NCBI GenBank assembly: GCA_020536535.1 | Contig: JAHLWZ010000475.1 | Coordinates: 4,979-68,978 of the forward strand | Origin: Pelomyxa schiedti | Lineage: Eukaryota > Evosea > Pelobiontida > Pelomyxidae | Direction: 5' to 3' | Length of the DNA: 64,000 bases | Shown: piece after piece, positions 36,151-47,316 of the stretch | Position numbering within the stretch: position 1 is the first letter of the stretch | Layout of the letters: every line of letters starts with the position of its first letter | The notes under the pieces: generated by a model | What the model was told of the DNA's origin: nothing | The model's input: only the letters and a program-made list of their open reading frames with translations | The model's database searches: none | Position numbers and translations under genes: made by a program

Positions 36151-39035
36151 TTACATAATGTTACATGGACCTCTGTTGGAGTAACTGTGAATACAGGATA
36201 GTGTCAACTCAAACTGTTGGAGTTGCTTTACAAAACCAGGGTTTGGTTCTACAGTTGGTCTTCGCTTCCGGACAAATTCCAATGCAGGTTGAAACCCCAG
36301 GTTGTTTTTATACATGACATATGATATTACAATAGTCGCTGACCGCGAAATTCCGGCGGCACTGATGTATTGAATAATGTAAGTTAAAATTCAGTGTTGT
36401 ATCTGAACGATGTGAATTGGTTTCTGAGATGTACCAGTGCACGAGGGCGCCGTTCCCGGAATCCCTGGCTTCATCAATGAATTTGTGGCAAGTTTGAAAG
36501 TGTTCCAGCAAATCTGTGCTTGTTTGGTCTTCGACCGGTAGAATCAAGTAGTTGAAGAGCTGGGCAGCCCCGTCAGAAAATGGGATCATGTACGGAATGG
36601 ATTATACCTTGGGGTAAGGACCTTTGGATAGAGGTACAACTGATAACACATGAGTGATGTGCTTGGACTGGCTGAAGTTACAAAAAAAGGAAGGGAGGCT
36701 AGAAAACGCACGAGGAGAAAGTGTTTATTATCTGCAGCACGAAGAGACCCAAGCCATAGATTGGGCATAATCTCATCCGCGGGAGGCTCTTCTACCACTG
36801 GAAGACAAGTAGGGGGTAGGGCAATAGGGGCAGAAATCTGTTTTTGTGAAAGAGTTGACCTCTAGTTTGGTCTTGTCTCACAAACTTTATTTCCAGTAAA
36901 AAGGAATTGTTTCAAACGGAGCGCAGTGATTTCCTCAGGCAGGGTTTCGAGATCATTAAAACTGAATAGATGTGAATGAGGAGATATTTACTTAGAAACA
37001 AACCTGATATCGAAAAACGATAAGTTTACAAGTGTGGAGATTGTTGATGGGATGGCGGGAATACTATTCCTATTGAGTGCTACTGATACAAGACCAGTCA
37101 AACTAGTGATACAAGGAAATTCGCATATGTTGTTTTCACTAGTTTACTACATGAGTATCCGGTTTTTCCAAAAAAAAAACATAAATACCTTGCCTGAAAA
37201 GTAGAAAGGCGAGTTAAAAACGAAATCTCAGATGGGATCGATGCCAGTTCATTGTTGCTTAGGTTGAGTCTGGAGCAAGTGAAAAAAAGTAGGCTGTAGT
37301 GTGTAAATTTACGTTTGCAGAGATACAAGGTTTGACAGCATGTCCGGTGTTTCGAAGTGTGTAATTTTGTTCCCGTTGAGCCGTAATATCCCCAGAGCAG
37401 GAAGGGTGCACAAACACAATGGAAAAGTTGTTAGGAGATTGTTTGATAAGTCTATCTCAGTGAGTCTCATCAGCCTTCCTAATAGAAAGTTAATAGTACA
37501 CCATGAATGGTAAGACCCACCAAAAGAGTCTGGAAGTACGGACAGTTGATTTTTGCAACAGTTGAAATTTGTGAGCGCCACCAGTTCACCTATACGGAGT
37601 GATAAGCCTCAAATGATTTCTGGGGAAAGTACCAATGTTAGGCGGAATATGGGTGATAGAATTGCAAGAAATGACAAGTTCCCTTAATGAGACAAGATTG
37701 CCTGACTGAGTTGAGTGCATTTTTTTCGTGTACGAGCATACCGATAAAATCCGGAAGAGTCTGTAACTTATTATTGCCCAATGCCAAGAAATTGAGATTT
37801 TTCATGTTCGATATTGGTTTGGGAACTTCATAGAGCCCATTTGATGCCAGCCGCAATACCGTGAGGTTCACTAGGTTCTTGGGATGAGTTAGACTGCAAT
37901 TTCAATAACAGAGAAAACTGACTGTAAAACCATCTGGTAAGAATGTAAGAACATTATTTGACAAATCCATCAACGTAAGTGACGTAAGCCTTGATATTTC
38001 AGGTGGCATTCCAGTGATTCCATTGCTTGGAAGAAGCAGAGATTGAAGCCAGGTTGCCTCAAAGATATGTGGAGGGAACTTTGAAGGGTGAGATAAGTCC
38101 CTAAGGTATAACAAGTTAGCCAGTGTCTACTTGCCATCCCACAAAGAAAAAAAGGAAAAAAACGAAAAAAAATACTCTCAAAACAAAAGAACTTGCCTGA
38201 ACGCAAGCGAGAGTTCCAGAGAAGTGTTAGACTTTGACAGAGCCTCACGCACTTGTTCCTGCAATTTTCCCTCATCCGCCACAACCAGCTGAGAAAACCA
38301 CGAGGAGCCCTTCATCACATCAGGGCCCTCGTCGCAAGTGGAGAAAATCGACGGGTGCAGCCTCAGCACCACCGTCCTGGGTGCCGCCGGCGCCGGCGCC
38401 GCCGCCCCCCCCTCGCCGCCCCCCTCCTGCTGCAGAGCCGACGGCGGCCGCGGCGCCACGCCCACCGGCGGCGAGCGGTACTTGCTCAGGCGGCCCGCGG
38501 GCGCGGACGCCGAGGTCTGCGTGGTGGTGGTGCTGCTGGTGCTGCTTGTCGACGTCGAGGTCGATGTGGTTGTGGTCGTGGTCGATGGGAGCGGAGTGGT
38601 GTTGGCCCTTGGGATTGGCGCCGGGGAGTAAGACTGGGTGGGCGACGGGGGCGGCTGTGGCGTAGCACCTTGGTTGGTGCCGTTGCTGTTGCTGCTGCTG
38701 CTGCTGTTGGCGAGGGGACTGCTCGGGATGCTGCTGCTGCCGGTGTCGTCGCTGCCGCTGGGGTTGGTGGCTCGCGTGACGGAGGGGGAGAGCGGGGGGG
38801 AGAGGGAGGGCGAGGGGGCGGGGGACGCGGGGGGCTGGGAGAGGCCCAGGGAGGAGGAGGAGGAGGAGGGCGGCGGGTGGCCCGTGGACGTGAACAGGGT
38901 CTTGCGCGCTTGGGTGGGGCTCGGGCTCGTGCTCGGGGACCTGTCAGAGCCCCAGAAGCCGCCAAAGCCCCCGCCCACGCGGCTGCCCTCCCCGTTGCCT
39001 ACGGTTCCACTACTGCTTGCACGGTGGCTGTGCAT
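36151..39035 (-). CDS. LRR MAP-kinase-phosphatase-like protein (MPL type)
   Basis: One long gene joining leucine-rich repeats to a dual-specificity phosphatase, the architecture of Dictyostelium MPL proteins. ATG 39035 starts a roughly 240-residue Ser/Pro/Thr low-complexity, GC-rich region. LRRs follow over many exons: LQSLLLPSNGITGMPPEISR (about 38055), LTVLRLASNGLYEVPKPI (about 37860), LTEIDLSNNLLTTFPLCL (about 37460) and LNLSNNELASIPSEISFL (about 37265). A GTTTGT intron near 36895-36840 links RLKQFLFTGNK to ISAPIALPPTCLPVVEEPP and the phosphatase start (ADEIMPNLWLGSLRAADN). The active site is split by an intron: ALVHC joins AAGISRSATIVISYV (about 36435/36365). General Cys and Arg are present. 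Stop at 36151. Confidence 0.87.
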
Positions 39036-39405
39036 TCCCGTGTCTTAGGAGACGGTTGGCAACACCGCCGCAAAACGATCAGGCTGGGGGTTCAACTTTT
39101 ATCAAACTTGTTACCAGAAACCCCGTTTCAGGCAGGAGCGTAGATCTGGGTGAGAGAAGTTGGCAGAGAGTCAACAATCCCAAGGGGACTCCCACTGTGA
39201 ATATTACTGGACACTTAAGGGAGGAGGCAATAATCTGTCTTGCCTTCAGTCAACTCCTTATCAAGGCCCACAGTAGACAATTCGAAGACTCTGCTACGGA
39301 GACTCTCTGTGCACACTACACCAATCCCACCAACACTATGTTGATGTTCGCCAACACATGAGAGGTTCGAGTGAGTGATTTCTGTGTGACAGCCGGGTGT
39401 TGGTG

Positions 39406-40665
39406 ATGCGTTTCAAAGAAACGACCAACTTGCGTTTCACTCAACAAAAGATGGCCTTGAACAACCGGGTAGCGATAGAGGGTCACATTTCAGCACGGGA
39501 CCAATTCATTGCCTTTGCAACTGGAGCGCTCGTCGAAAGGTGCGGAATCAAAAGCCCCGTCAGGAACGCGTGGTCTCAGTCTGTGTTGTGTGAGTTTGGC
39601 CGATCTTGGGTCGTGTGCCCCGCGAGGCAAATCGGTGTTGTTCTGGACCTGGAAGCGAGCTCTCTAAAAAACCTTATAAGGAGGCTCAACGTGTGGATGG
39701 AAGTGTCGCCAACCGGCGGGATTGTGGGATGCGGGTGCCACGACTACTTGCGGGAGTTCCCGTACAAAGGGTATGCCAGAGGCAATGACGGAGACATTCA
39801 AGGAAGCATAGGCGGCGGAATGCTTGCCACGGTGTGGTCCAAGCGCTCCCTACGAATCTGCGAAGGCGACGGCCCACCTGCCAAAGCTTTTTCATGGCGC
39901 AGGAGGAGGCTTTCAAACCTGGCAGGTTGCAGCAGCCGCTGGATCGTCGTCGTCGTCGTGGAGAGATACTGCAGTCAGGTGATGGAAGTGTGGAGGGTGG
40001 GAAGGAACGGCACACTTTTGAGTGATTCGCATAAGATTGCGATCGAGCCGCTACTGAACTGGAGTTTCCTGTTGAGAGGCAAATACTGCTTGCAGGGTGA
40101 CACTTTGGTGATCTCGGCACACCTCACGAATGAGGTCACCGACGTATGGTTCATTGACTTGGTGAAGTCAATCGACGAAAACGCACTGGTGATTTCGAAG
40201 AAACTGCAGTTTCCTGGCCCTTCCCCCACCCACGATGTCCTCCTCAGCAATCCTATAACCACTGAACACATTGAAAACCTCTATGTTTCTGATGGCCACA
40301 GGACTACCCCTGGCAGAACGAACCGCGTGTTATCTTCTGGAAGCATTACCCGGGAGTTCCAAGATTGCTGCTCTGCAATGTGCGTTGCCGATGACCTAAT
40401 ATGCACCCAGATAGTGCATCCCTTCAGGGTGCACAACTACTACCGGCTTCCAAACCTTTCCACTCCAGTTCTGTCAGTCCCCTCCAATCAGGTTATCGAA
40501 ACCGTACCAATTGAAACAAGGGAAGGAGTCGTGGCAGTTCGATCCACGCCCTCTAGAATCTCAATCTTGGACGTTGCCTCTGCCACTGTCCTCGCCACAA
40601 TCTCATTCCAAAGCTATTGGCCTGCACCAGTCTGCAAGTCAAATGAGAAAAACAGAATTTTTTAG
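39406..40665 (+). CDS. Intronless lineage-specific protein, tandem copy A
   Basis: Single open frame of about 420 residues with no intron, unusual here. Start ATG 39406; ATG 39451 also fits and matches the point where similarity to copy B begins. Recognisable only by its neighbour: shared blocks include HISARDQFIAFATGALVERC, WSQSVLCEFGRSWVVC, SPTGGIVGCGCHDYLREFP, CLQGDTLVISAHL and RVHNYYRLPNLSTPVLSVPS. Repeated short beta-strand-like segments ending in W or V suggest a beta-propeller, but no WD or kelch motif is clear. Cytosolic (no signal peptide or membrane helix). Function unknown. Confidence 0.75.
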   Translation: MRFKETTNLRFTQQKMALNNRVAIEGHISARDQFIAFATGALVERCGIKSPVRNAWSQSVLCEFGRSWVVCPARQIGVVLDLEASSLKNLIRRLNVWMEVSPTGGIVGCGCHDYLREFPYKGYARGNDGDIQGSIGGGMLATVWSKRSLRICEGDGPPAKAFSWRRRRLSNLAGCSSRWIVVVVVERYCSQVMEVWRVGRNGTLLSDSHKIAIEPLLNWSFLLRGKYCLQGDTLVISAHLTNEVTDVWFIDLVKSIDENALVISKKLQFPGPSPTHDVLLSNPITTEHIENLYVSDGHRTTPGRTNRVLSSGSITREFQDCCSAMCVADDLICTQIVHPFRVHNYYRLPNLSTPVLSVPSNQVIETVPIETREGVVAVRSTPSRISILDVASATVLATISFQSYWPAPVCKSNEKNRIF

Positions 40666-40702
40666 TTTGCGAGGCGAGAGTGGGATTTTCATTCAAAATT
40701 GA

Positions 40703-41953
40703 ATGAAGGACGAAGGAGCAACAACTGCCACGAAAAAAAAAGAGAACCTACCAGGGACTCCCACAATTCTCAACACTCTGCAAGTTCAAGAAAACACCAG
40801 CCGGGCAACAATCGAGGGTCGCATTTCGGCACGGAATCAGTTCGTCGCGCTGGCGGCGGGAGCACTCGTCGAAAGGTGCGGCCGAAACAGCCCCGTAAGG
40901 AGCGTGTGGTCTCAGTCTTTGTTGTGTGAGTTTGGCCGATCTTGGGTCGTGTGCGCCGTGAGGCAAATCGGTGTGATCCTGACCCTGGACCCGCATTGCA
41001 CAAAAGCTCGAGAAAGGAGACTGAACGTGTGGATGGGCGTGTCGCCAACCGGTGGAATTGTGGGATGCGGGTGCCACCACTACGTGAGGGAATTCCCATC
41101 CAGATGTTCCACCACACTCCTGGGAAGCGATGGCGACATGGTGGGATGCATCGGCGGCGGAATTCATGCACGGTGGGACGCATGCACCATTCGAATCAAT
41201 GACGGTGAGGGAATCCCCGTGAGGGTCTTTTCGTGGCCTGGAAAGCTTGTTACAACTCTGAGCACTTGCAGCAGCCGTTGGGTTGTGGTTGTGGCGGCTG
41301 ATTTGGGTGATGCCAATCAATTCATGACAGTGTGGAGGGTGGGGATGAATGGCGCTCTGTTGCGTGATTCACATTCCATCAGGATAAAACCGAGCCTGGA
41401 TAGTAGCTTCCTGTGGGGAAGCTGCTCTTGTTTGCAGGGTGACACTTTGGTGGTCTCTGGTCGGCCAAGCTCTTGTGACAGTTCTGAAGTCGTGTTTATC
41501 GACTTGGTGAAGACAATTGACGAGAACACCTTGGTTGTTTCCAAGACACAGTCGTTTCCTGGTTTCTCCTGCCATAACCTCGTTCTTTGCAATCCAATCG
41601 CAACTGAAAAAATCCAACAAGTGCAAAGTGGTGCCTCTAAGGGGACAGGGTTCAAAATCCGCCGCACATTGACCTGCGGTAGGAGTTCCCGCGTTATCAA
41701 CGATTGTGCGGATACCTTTTGCATTTCTGATGATATTGTATGCACCGAGGTAGTGTTCCCCGTCAGAGTGCATAACTATTTCCAGCTTCCCAATCTGTCC
41801 ACTCCAGTTCTGTCAGTCCCCTCTGATCAAGTGATCAGAACAGTGCCACTTGAACCAAGGCAAGGAGTCGTGGCAGTTCAATCAACACCCTCTAGTATCT
41901 CAATCTTTGATGTGGTGTCTGCTTCTGTCCTTGCTGTTGTCTCCCTCACTTGA
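40703..41953 (+). CDS. Intronless lineage-specific protein, tandem copy B
   Basis: Single-exon frame of 416 residues, 37 bp after copy A and clearly its paralogue along the full length (SARNQFVALAAGALVERC, SLLCEFGRSWVVC, SPTGGIVGCGCHHYVREFP, CLQGDTLVVSGR, RVHNYFQLPNLSTPVLSVPS). The N-terminal 35 residues differ. Copy B keeps the pattern of paired glycines and tryptophans, so both copies look intact and under constraint. No known domain. Direct tandem duplication is the simplest origin. Confidence 0.75.
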   Translation: MKDEGATTATKKKENLPGTPTILNTLQVQENTSRATIEGRISARNQFVALAAGALVERCGRNSPVRSVWSQSLLCEFGRSWVVCAVRQIGVILTLDPHCTKARERRLNVWMGVSPTGGIVGCGCHHYVREFPSRCSTTLLGSDGDMVGCIGGGIHARWDACTIRINDGEGIPVRVFSWPGKLVTTLSTCSSRWVVVVAADLGDANQFMTVWRVGMNGALLRDSHSIRIKPSLDSSFLWGSCSCLQGDTLVVSGRPSSCDSSEVVFIDLVKTIDENTLVVSKTQSFPGFSCHNLVLCNPIATEKIQQVQSGASKGTGFKIRRTLTCGRSSRVINDCADTFCISDDIVCTEVVFPVRVHNYFQLPNLSTPVLSVPSDQVIRTVPLEPRQGVVAVQSTPSSISIFDVVSASVLAVVSLT

Positions 41954-42437
41954 GGAGAAATCCGACCCATAAAAAGCCTGAGTACAACGAGGCATGCATT
42001 CCTTTTGAAAAGAAACCAATTTTTACTTGTTCTCCGACGAATCAATTGTTTTAACTGCTTGATAACAAAAAAGTATAGCGCACCACTTCCTCCAGTGATC
42101 CCACACAGAGGGAACCTCTCCCGGTTCCTCCAGTCCGTACCTGACAGGATAGCCCGGTCTGTGTCCTCTAAAGGAGCCACCATACAAGTGGTGTAACCTT
42201 CAGGAAGTCGCTCCTTTTTCTTCTTCCTTTTCGCCAGGAATTCCCGGCCGGCACTTAGTGATGGGTGGTATTCAGTGTCACTAGAAAAAAGGCAGTTGCG
42301 TAGTCCCACCAGTTAAAAGGTTTTTTCATAACAGTGCCATGGGAAGCAAGGAAAGGAGTCGTGGACCCTGGCGAGGCAGGTAGACAGACTTTCAGGAATG
42401 CACGGGAAGAAAGGGAAGAAAAATACGTTGGTATCAC
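41878..42437 (-). CDS. Small hypothetical gene, tail-to-tail with copy B
   Basis: Minus-strand exons: a possible first one around 42380-42310 (STTPFLASHGTVMKKP), then, after a TTTTTTCTAG acceptor near 42282, DTEYHPSLSAGREFLAKRKK...KERLPEGYTTCMVAPLEDTD (about 42280-42150) and FPLCGITGGSGALYFFVIKQ (about 42120-42060). The open frame runs into the end of copy B, so the true C-terminus may lie after another splice near 42020. No family recognised. From 42440 to 42780 I see no supported gene. Confidence 0.4.
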
Positions 42438-42779
42438 GTGTTGTTCAGCCGAACACTGTAAAAGGGATTAAGCAGGGCAGTTCTCGAAGTACCTCATCGC
42501 CCGTTGATTGTGATGACTGCCTTTCCGCAAATAGGAAGAATGTCAGCGAACTTTCACAACGTTCACTGTACCTCAATCACATCTGGTGATTAACAAACGT
42601 AAACGGGCGTGTTTTTTCTGTGGCGAAGTCTGTAGTGCTGCGTCCATTGATTCATCGTTTCCTGTAACGAGAATGCCTTGTCTCTTTATAAGCCAGCCTC
42701 TAACAACCAAAGTAAACAAATTTACAAACAAACAAGCAAAAGCAAACAAACATAACAAACAAACAGTTTGACAACAACA

Positions 42780-44949
42780 ATGAGTGGCTCGACAACATCA
42801 TCTGACGCAGAGGTGCAGGCAACCCCTATAGTAATCGTAGCTGGGCCAGACCTTGACACTGGTACAATTAAAATATGTGAATAATGGTGGCTGGGCTCTA
42901 ACTCAAATACCTCAGATTTCACTTCAAAGTCTCATTTACTTGTCGATGGGAAGGAAGCCAGCATAGCCTTTCTGAGAGAATACTTCAGGAATGGAAAGGT
43001 TACCACTCGAGTGTCTCGTTTCTGGTTTTCTTAAACACTCTAGGATGCTGTGAGGGCTGATAAAACTGTCAGAAATAAGCAAGGCTACCTGTCACTCTCT
43101 GGAGTATACTTGAAACAGTTCCTCCATAAGAACAGGGGAGATGCCGGAGCTGCAACTGTAATACACTATTTCAATGACGCTACAGCCGCGGTATATGACC
43201 GGGCAGTTGCAAGTGCTTCTGTGCTGCTAATTAGCACCACTCTGATGCCCACTTGGAGCTTTGTTGAATCGCTGGCTGAGAGGGCCAAGAGAATCAATCC
43301 AACTATCACGGTTATCGCTGGTGGCGTAAGTGTATACAAGTAAGTAACTGCATCCGATTTCTTTATTGGTATTAAGTATGCCTCAGAATAGCCAAAGCGA
43401 GGAAAATGCTAGACGCCGGTCTTTTTGAGGCAACTCCCAAGCTGAGGGAGTTCTGGAAGTTTCTTATGAAACCGTACCAATCCAAAATTGACTTCGCAAT
43501 TGCAAGTGTAGCCGGGGAACAGATTTTGTTGACTCTCCTGGACTGTTTGGAACAGGTATGGATCTTTGTACTGGAAGAGAGTAGTCTAACTTCTTTGTTA
43601 AGGGATCTGATGCCTGGAAAACCATGCCAAATGTGATATGGTACGATCCCTCGGTTGGGGATTTTCATATGAATGAGCGTGAGTCTTTACACCTTAACCT
43701 AACTTTGTAATAATTCAATTCCGTTAGTTGTGGAAGAAAAGTCTTCAGACTGTGAGGTTGATTGGTCACAAGAAAAGTGCCCTGAAGGGAGTATTTACCC
43801 AGTGCAGGCTGGGCAAGGATGCCCATACAAGTAAACTTTTCTGAAGTGACGCTGGGTCTAAATAAAGTTTGAAGGTGTGGTTTTTGCGATTTTGTTGCTC
43901 TAGAACCTGTTGTGTATCGATGCAACACCACTGCTGTCATGAATACTGTGAGGAGCATCCCCTTATACAAAGGACATAGACGAGTAAGTTTGTCTGTTTC
44001 TTTCCAAATCTAAATCATTTAAGGTATGGTTTACAAATGATAACTTGTTGGTCACACGCTCCGTGGCAGTGAATTTCCTGACAGAACTCATTCGACAGGA
44101 TTTGCACTGTCGGTGGTACTCCTTTTTGAGGTTAACTAGACAAGAAGCGATTATCAATGCCAACATAACAATTTCAGACTTGACGCTGTTGCTGATGCAG
44201 AACTGGCCGATTTAATTGCCCAGTCAGGGTGTGAAAGAGCCAATTTTGGATTGGAGAGTGGAGATCAAACGATTCTCGATAATATGGAAAAGCATTGCCG
44301 TGTTCAGGTTACTTTTCCGTGCCAGTATGTTGTGACTTATTCCCAGCAGGATATTCCACGTGGCATCAATTTCCTCTTGGAACGGAACATAATTGTGCGT
44401 GTCTCTGTCATTGTGGGATACCCAGGAGAGACAAAGGAAACGATCATGAAGACAGTCAAACTTGTCAATAGCATCCAGGATACTGGAGTGTTTGAGGTGA
44501 AGGTATGAGTTTAGAAGGAAAAAGTAGTTTCCGCTCACTCATAATTTCCAAAGGTGTTCCCGCTTGGTATTTTCCCAATGGCGCCCATTTCTACTCGCCA
44601 ACAGAGGCAAAGATGGGGCTTGCAAGGAATAGGACTTGTGTGGAAACATGACACAATGACATCAACGGAGGCGGCCTTCTATGCTGACAAGTTCGATGAT
44701 TGGATCAGGCCCACAATTGGCTCTGTCTACTGCGCCGAGAACTGCTTCTTCTTTGACGTTGAGGATCCCGCAGCCAGAAGGACAGTGATCATACTCAGAA
44801 ACATGGTACCACTATCATTTCCCCGAGATTGGTTGTCGCTAACCAAAATATAGCTCAGGAGGCGTTCAAGGGGTAACAGAGAAGATGGGGATCCAAGGAC
44901 TGACGAGCAACTTTGGGAAGCCCTCGAGGCAGTTTTGACTTCGAACTGA
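42780..44949 (+). CDS. B12-binding-domain radical SAM protein
   Basis: Class B-type radical SAM protein with an N-terminal cobalamin-binding-like Rossmann fold. ATG 42780 (MSGSTTSSDAEVQATP). Fold segments include VIHYFNDATAAVYDRAVASA (about 43160), SVLLISTTLMPTWSFVESLA, and ITVIAGG (about 43303). The 4Fe-4S motif is assembled by splicing at about 43829/43874: GCPYKCGFCDF (CxxxCxxC). Later barrel signatures: VWFTNDNLL (about 44025), ANFGLESGDQTILDNM (about 44240) and VSVIVGYPGETKET (about 44402). The last exon ends LWEALEAVLTSN. About 11 introns. The family does methylations and rearrangements; substrate unknown. A canonical DxHxxG cobalamin motif is not evident, so B12 use is uncertain. Confidence 0.82.
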
Positions 44950-45437
44950 TCTCAGGAGTTCAGTCAGTAAGGCTTCACTCTGAAATTTGTGAATAGAAGA
45001 AAGAATTTTCTGAAATTTGGTTTGAGCTTGTTGCTTCTTCTGCATTACATTTAGAATACTTGGCCAATTAAAAGAGGTGGCTGTATGAAACAAGGGAATA
45101 GAGCGCATTTGTGAAGTAAACTTCCAGTGCTGCCCCAGCCACACTCAGGTGAGACAGCAACAAAATTTTCCTATTGTGCCAGCCATACAGAATTCCGAGA
45201 GTTCCGATACACTTTGCCAATATAGCAAAAGTTGCGAGACGCGTGTCGAAATTGGTTACGAGTACATCTTGTTCCTATGCGCACAACAAAGTCCTCCAGG
45301 GCAGTGGAAATTATTTCAACATCTGCTCACTGTGCATTTACAACTCTTCTGCCTGGTGCTTTCGGTGGTTGGGTGCGCCAAACACCACGTACTTTTGTGG
45401 GCTCCGAAGAAATTTTTTCGGCTAAACCACAAGAAAG
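44950..45437. other. Spacer between radical SAM and B-box genes
   Basis: Nothing convincing here. A plus-strand open frame crosses it but carries no recognisable motif and continues into the next gene only because no stop intervenes. It is probably untranslated sequence and promoter. Confidence 0.4.
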
Positions 45438-47237
45438 ATGGATCTGTCAATGGGTGCGGCCCATCATTCTTTCGGTTGCACCACCCGCGTTTTGTTTTTC
45501 ACTCCTCAACCACAGGTACGACGTGCTCCAACTGCGACGACGCCGCCGCGACCGTGTCGTGCGAGCACTGCGGTCTGCTGTGCCACCCCTGCTCGTCCCA
45601 GCTCCACGCAATGAAGGCGCTTTCGTGGCACACCCCCTCGCACCTGTCGTCATCTGAAACTGAAACTGCGCCTATGTCTGCGGCTACTTCTGCCCCCGGT
45701 ACCACCACTGCGTCCTGCATGTCGGAAACGCATAAGAAACCAAGGTGCGCGGCGCACAACAAGAAGCTCGATCTGTTCTGCGTGAAGGACGAGGTGGCCG
45801 TGTGCGCCCACTGCATGCTGCTTGGGCCGCACAGGGACCCGGCGACGGGGACCCCCCACGCCTGCGAGTCTCTGGACCAGGCGGCGCAGAGGCTCAGGAG
45901 GAAGATGGACGACGAGAGGGCACTCCTGTCAAAGCTGGGCGACGCGGTGTGCGCCGGGAGAAACCGGCTGCTTTTGTCGCAGAGGAGAATTGACGAGGTT
46001 TGTGTTTCCCCTGGGCATTCCTCTTACCACTCGACGAAGTACAAACTACGCAATTTTAAGAGGTGCGAGGCTGTCAAGATTGATGTTTACAAATCGTTTT
46101 CGGAACTACGAGCCGAAATTGGTGAAACAGAACGCAGATTGATTTCAGAGATAGAAACCTTCAACTGTGAGAAGGGTGAGTACCTGAGACACCTCACCTA
46201 CACTAAACCTCCCTCTCTTTTTAAAGTATATATAACCTTGTGCAGCCGCCAATATAAGGAAATCGATTGAAGAGCTTGATGCATTATCGGGACCAATCGA
46301 ACGATCACAATTAGAACTCAAGACTGTTGACCTGCTTCCTTCCCTTCCATTTCTACAGGCCTTTGGGACCCACGTCACCCCGTTTCGCACACTTCAGGTA
46401 CCTACCGAAGAGCCAATTGAGGAGATAGAATTTTCTGCAGCACGGGTGCAGGCCGTAACCCAACAGATCGCGTCATTGAGTGTGATTACTACTGGATTCT
46501 CAATCAAACACAGTTCGTTTTCAGTGAGCCCACAACAGTGCAACATTTGCATTGGAGACAGGACTGCGATCGAAGTCACACCATCCCTATGTGACATCGA
46601 CGGACGAGCATGTGACAAGGCTATGGCGTCAAAGATAGGATTACAGTTGCATGCTTTCTTCATTGTGTGTTTTTGCTCGCCACCAACTAGAGCATAATAA
46701 AATCACCAGAATGAACCCAATGAACAAGCCGTGAAAGTGAATGGGCTCTCTGTTGAAGTTGGCCCATTTGCGAAATCTGGGCATCACAAACTTTCACTGC
46801 AACTGCATCCATTCTCCACACCAGTTGTTGTGCCCCTGAATGTGGTTTCTCTGATTGCCATTGGGAAATCAAATGCAACATACCCAGGATACCGCATGAT
46901 GACTTTGATAGACCTCACTGAGGAGCCAATGAAGACCAAAATATTTGATGCAGCCAATGCAAACGGTGGTGGGTTGCTGAGCCTCGACTCCTTCAAGCCA
47001 TCTGATGTGTGCCAGATTCAGGAGGGATATGTGCAGTTTGGTGGGTCATGTAAATTCCTCCAGGCCACTGAAACCTTTCGAGAGGGTGACACACAACCAG
47101 CTGGGAAGTGGAACGCGTGCTACCTGTATTCAAACACTGGTAGGAACTTCTCACAGTTGAGGAAAGAATGTGTATCAACAAATTCATGTGTCCAACGGAC
47201 AGACACCATCCCCGCTCTTTTCATCCACCAGCTGTAA
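45438..47237 (+). CDS. Double B-box zinc-finger coiled-coil protein (TRIM-like without RING)
   Basis: ATG 45438 (MDLSMGAAHHSF), spliced at about 45477/45519, leads straight into the first B-box: TCSNCDDAAATVSCEHCGLL, then CHPCSSQLHAMKALSWHTPS. A second B-box follows: PRCAAHNKKLDLFCVKDEVA, VCAHCMLLGPHR (about 45740-45830). A coiled coil then starts at LRRKMDDERALLSKLGDAV. After two or three introns a beta-rich C-terminal region (FSIKHSSFSVSPQQCNICIG; VPLNVVSLIAIGKSNATYPG) ends ALFIHQL. No RING finger is seen, so it is more likely an adaptor than an E3 ligase. The first exon is GC-rich. Confidence 0.8.
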
Positions 47238-47316
47238 AATGGTTGTTTCTGTTTGGGACCCGTTAACCTATCTGTTGATTATTTTATTCACCATTCCCTG
47301 TTTTTTTATTCCCGTT

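Noticed and set aside
38253-39143. 296-codon plus-strand Arg/Gly-rich frame
   Set aside because: Antisense shadow of the GC-rich leader of the LRR-phosphatase gene.
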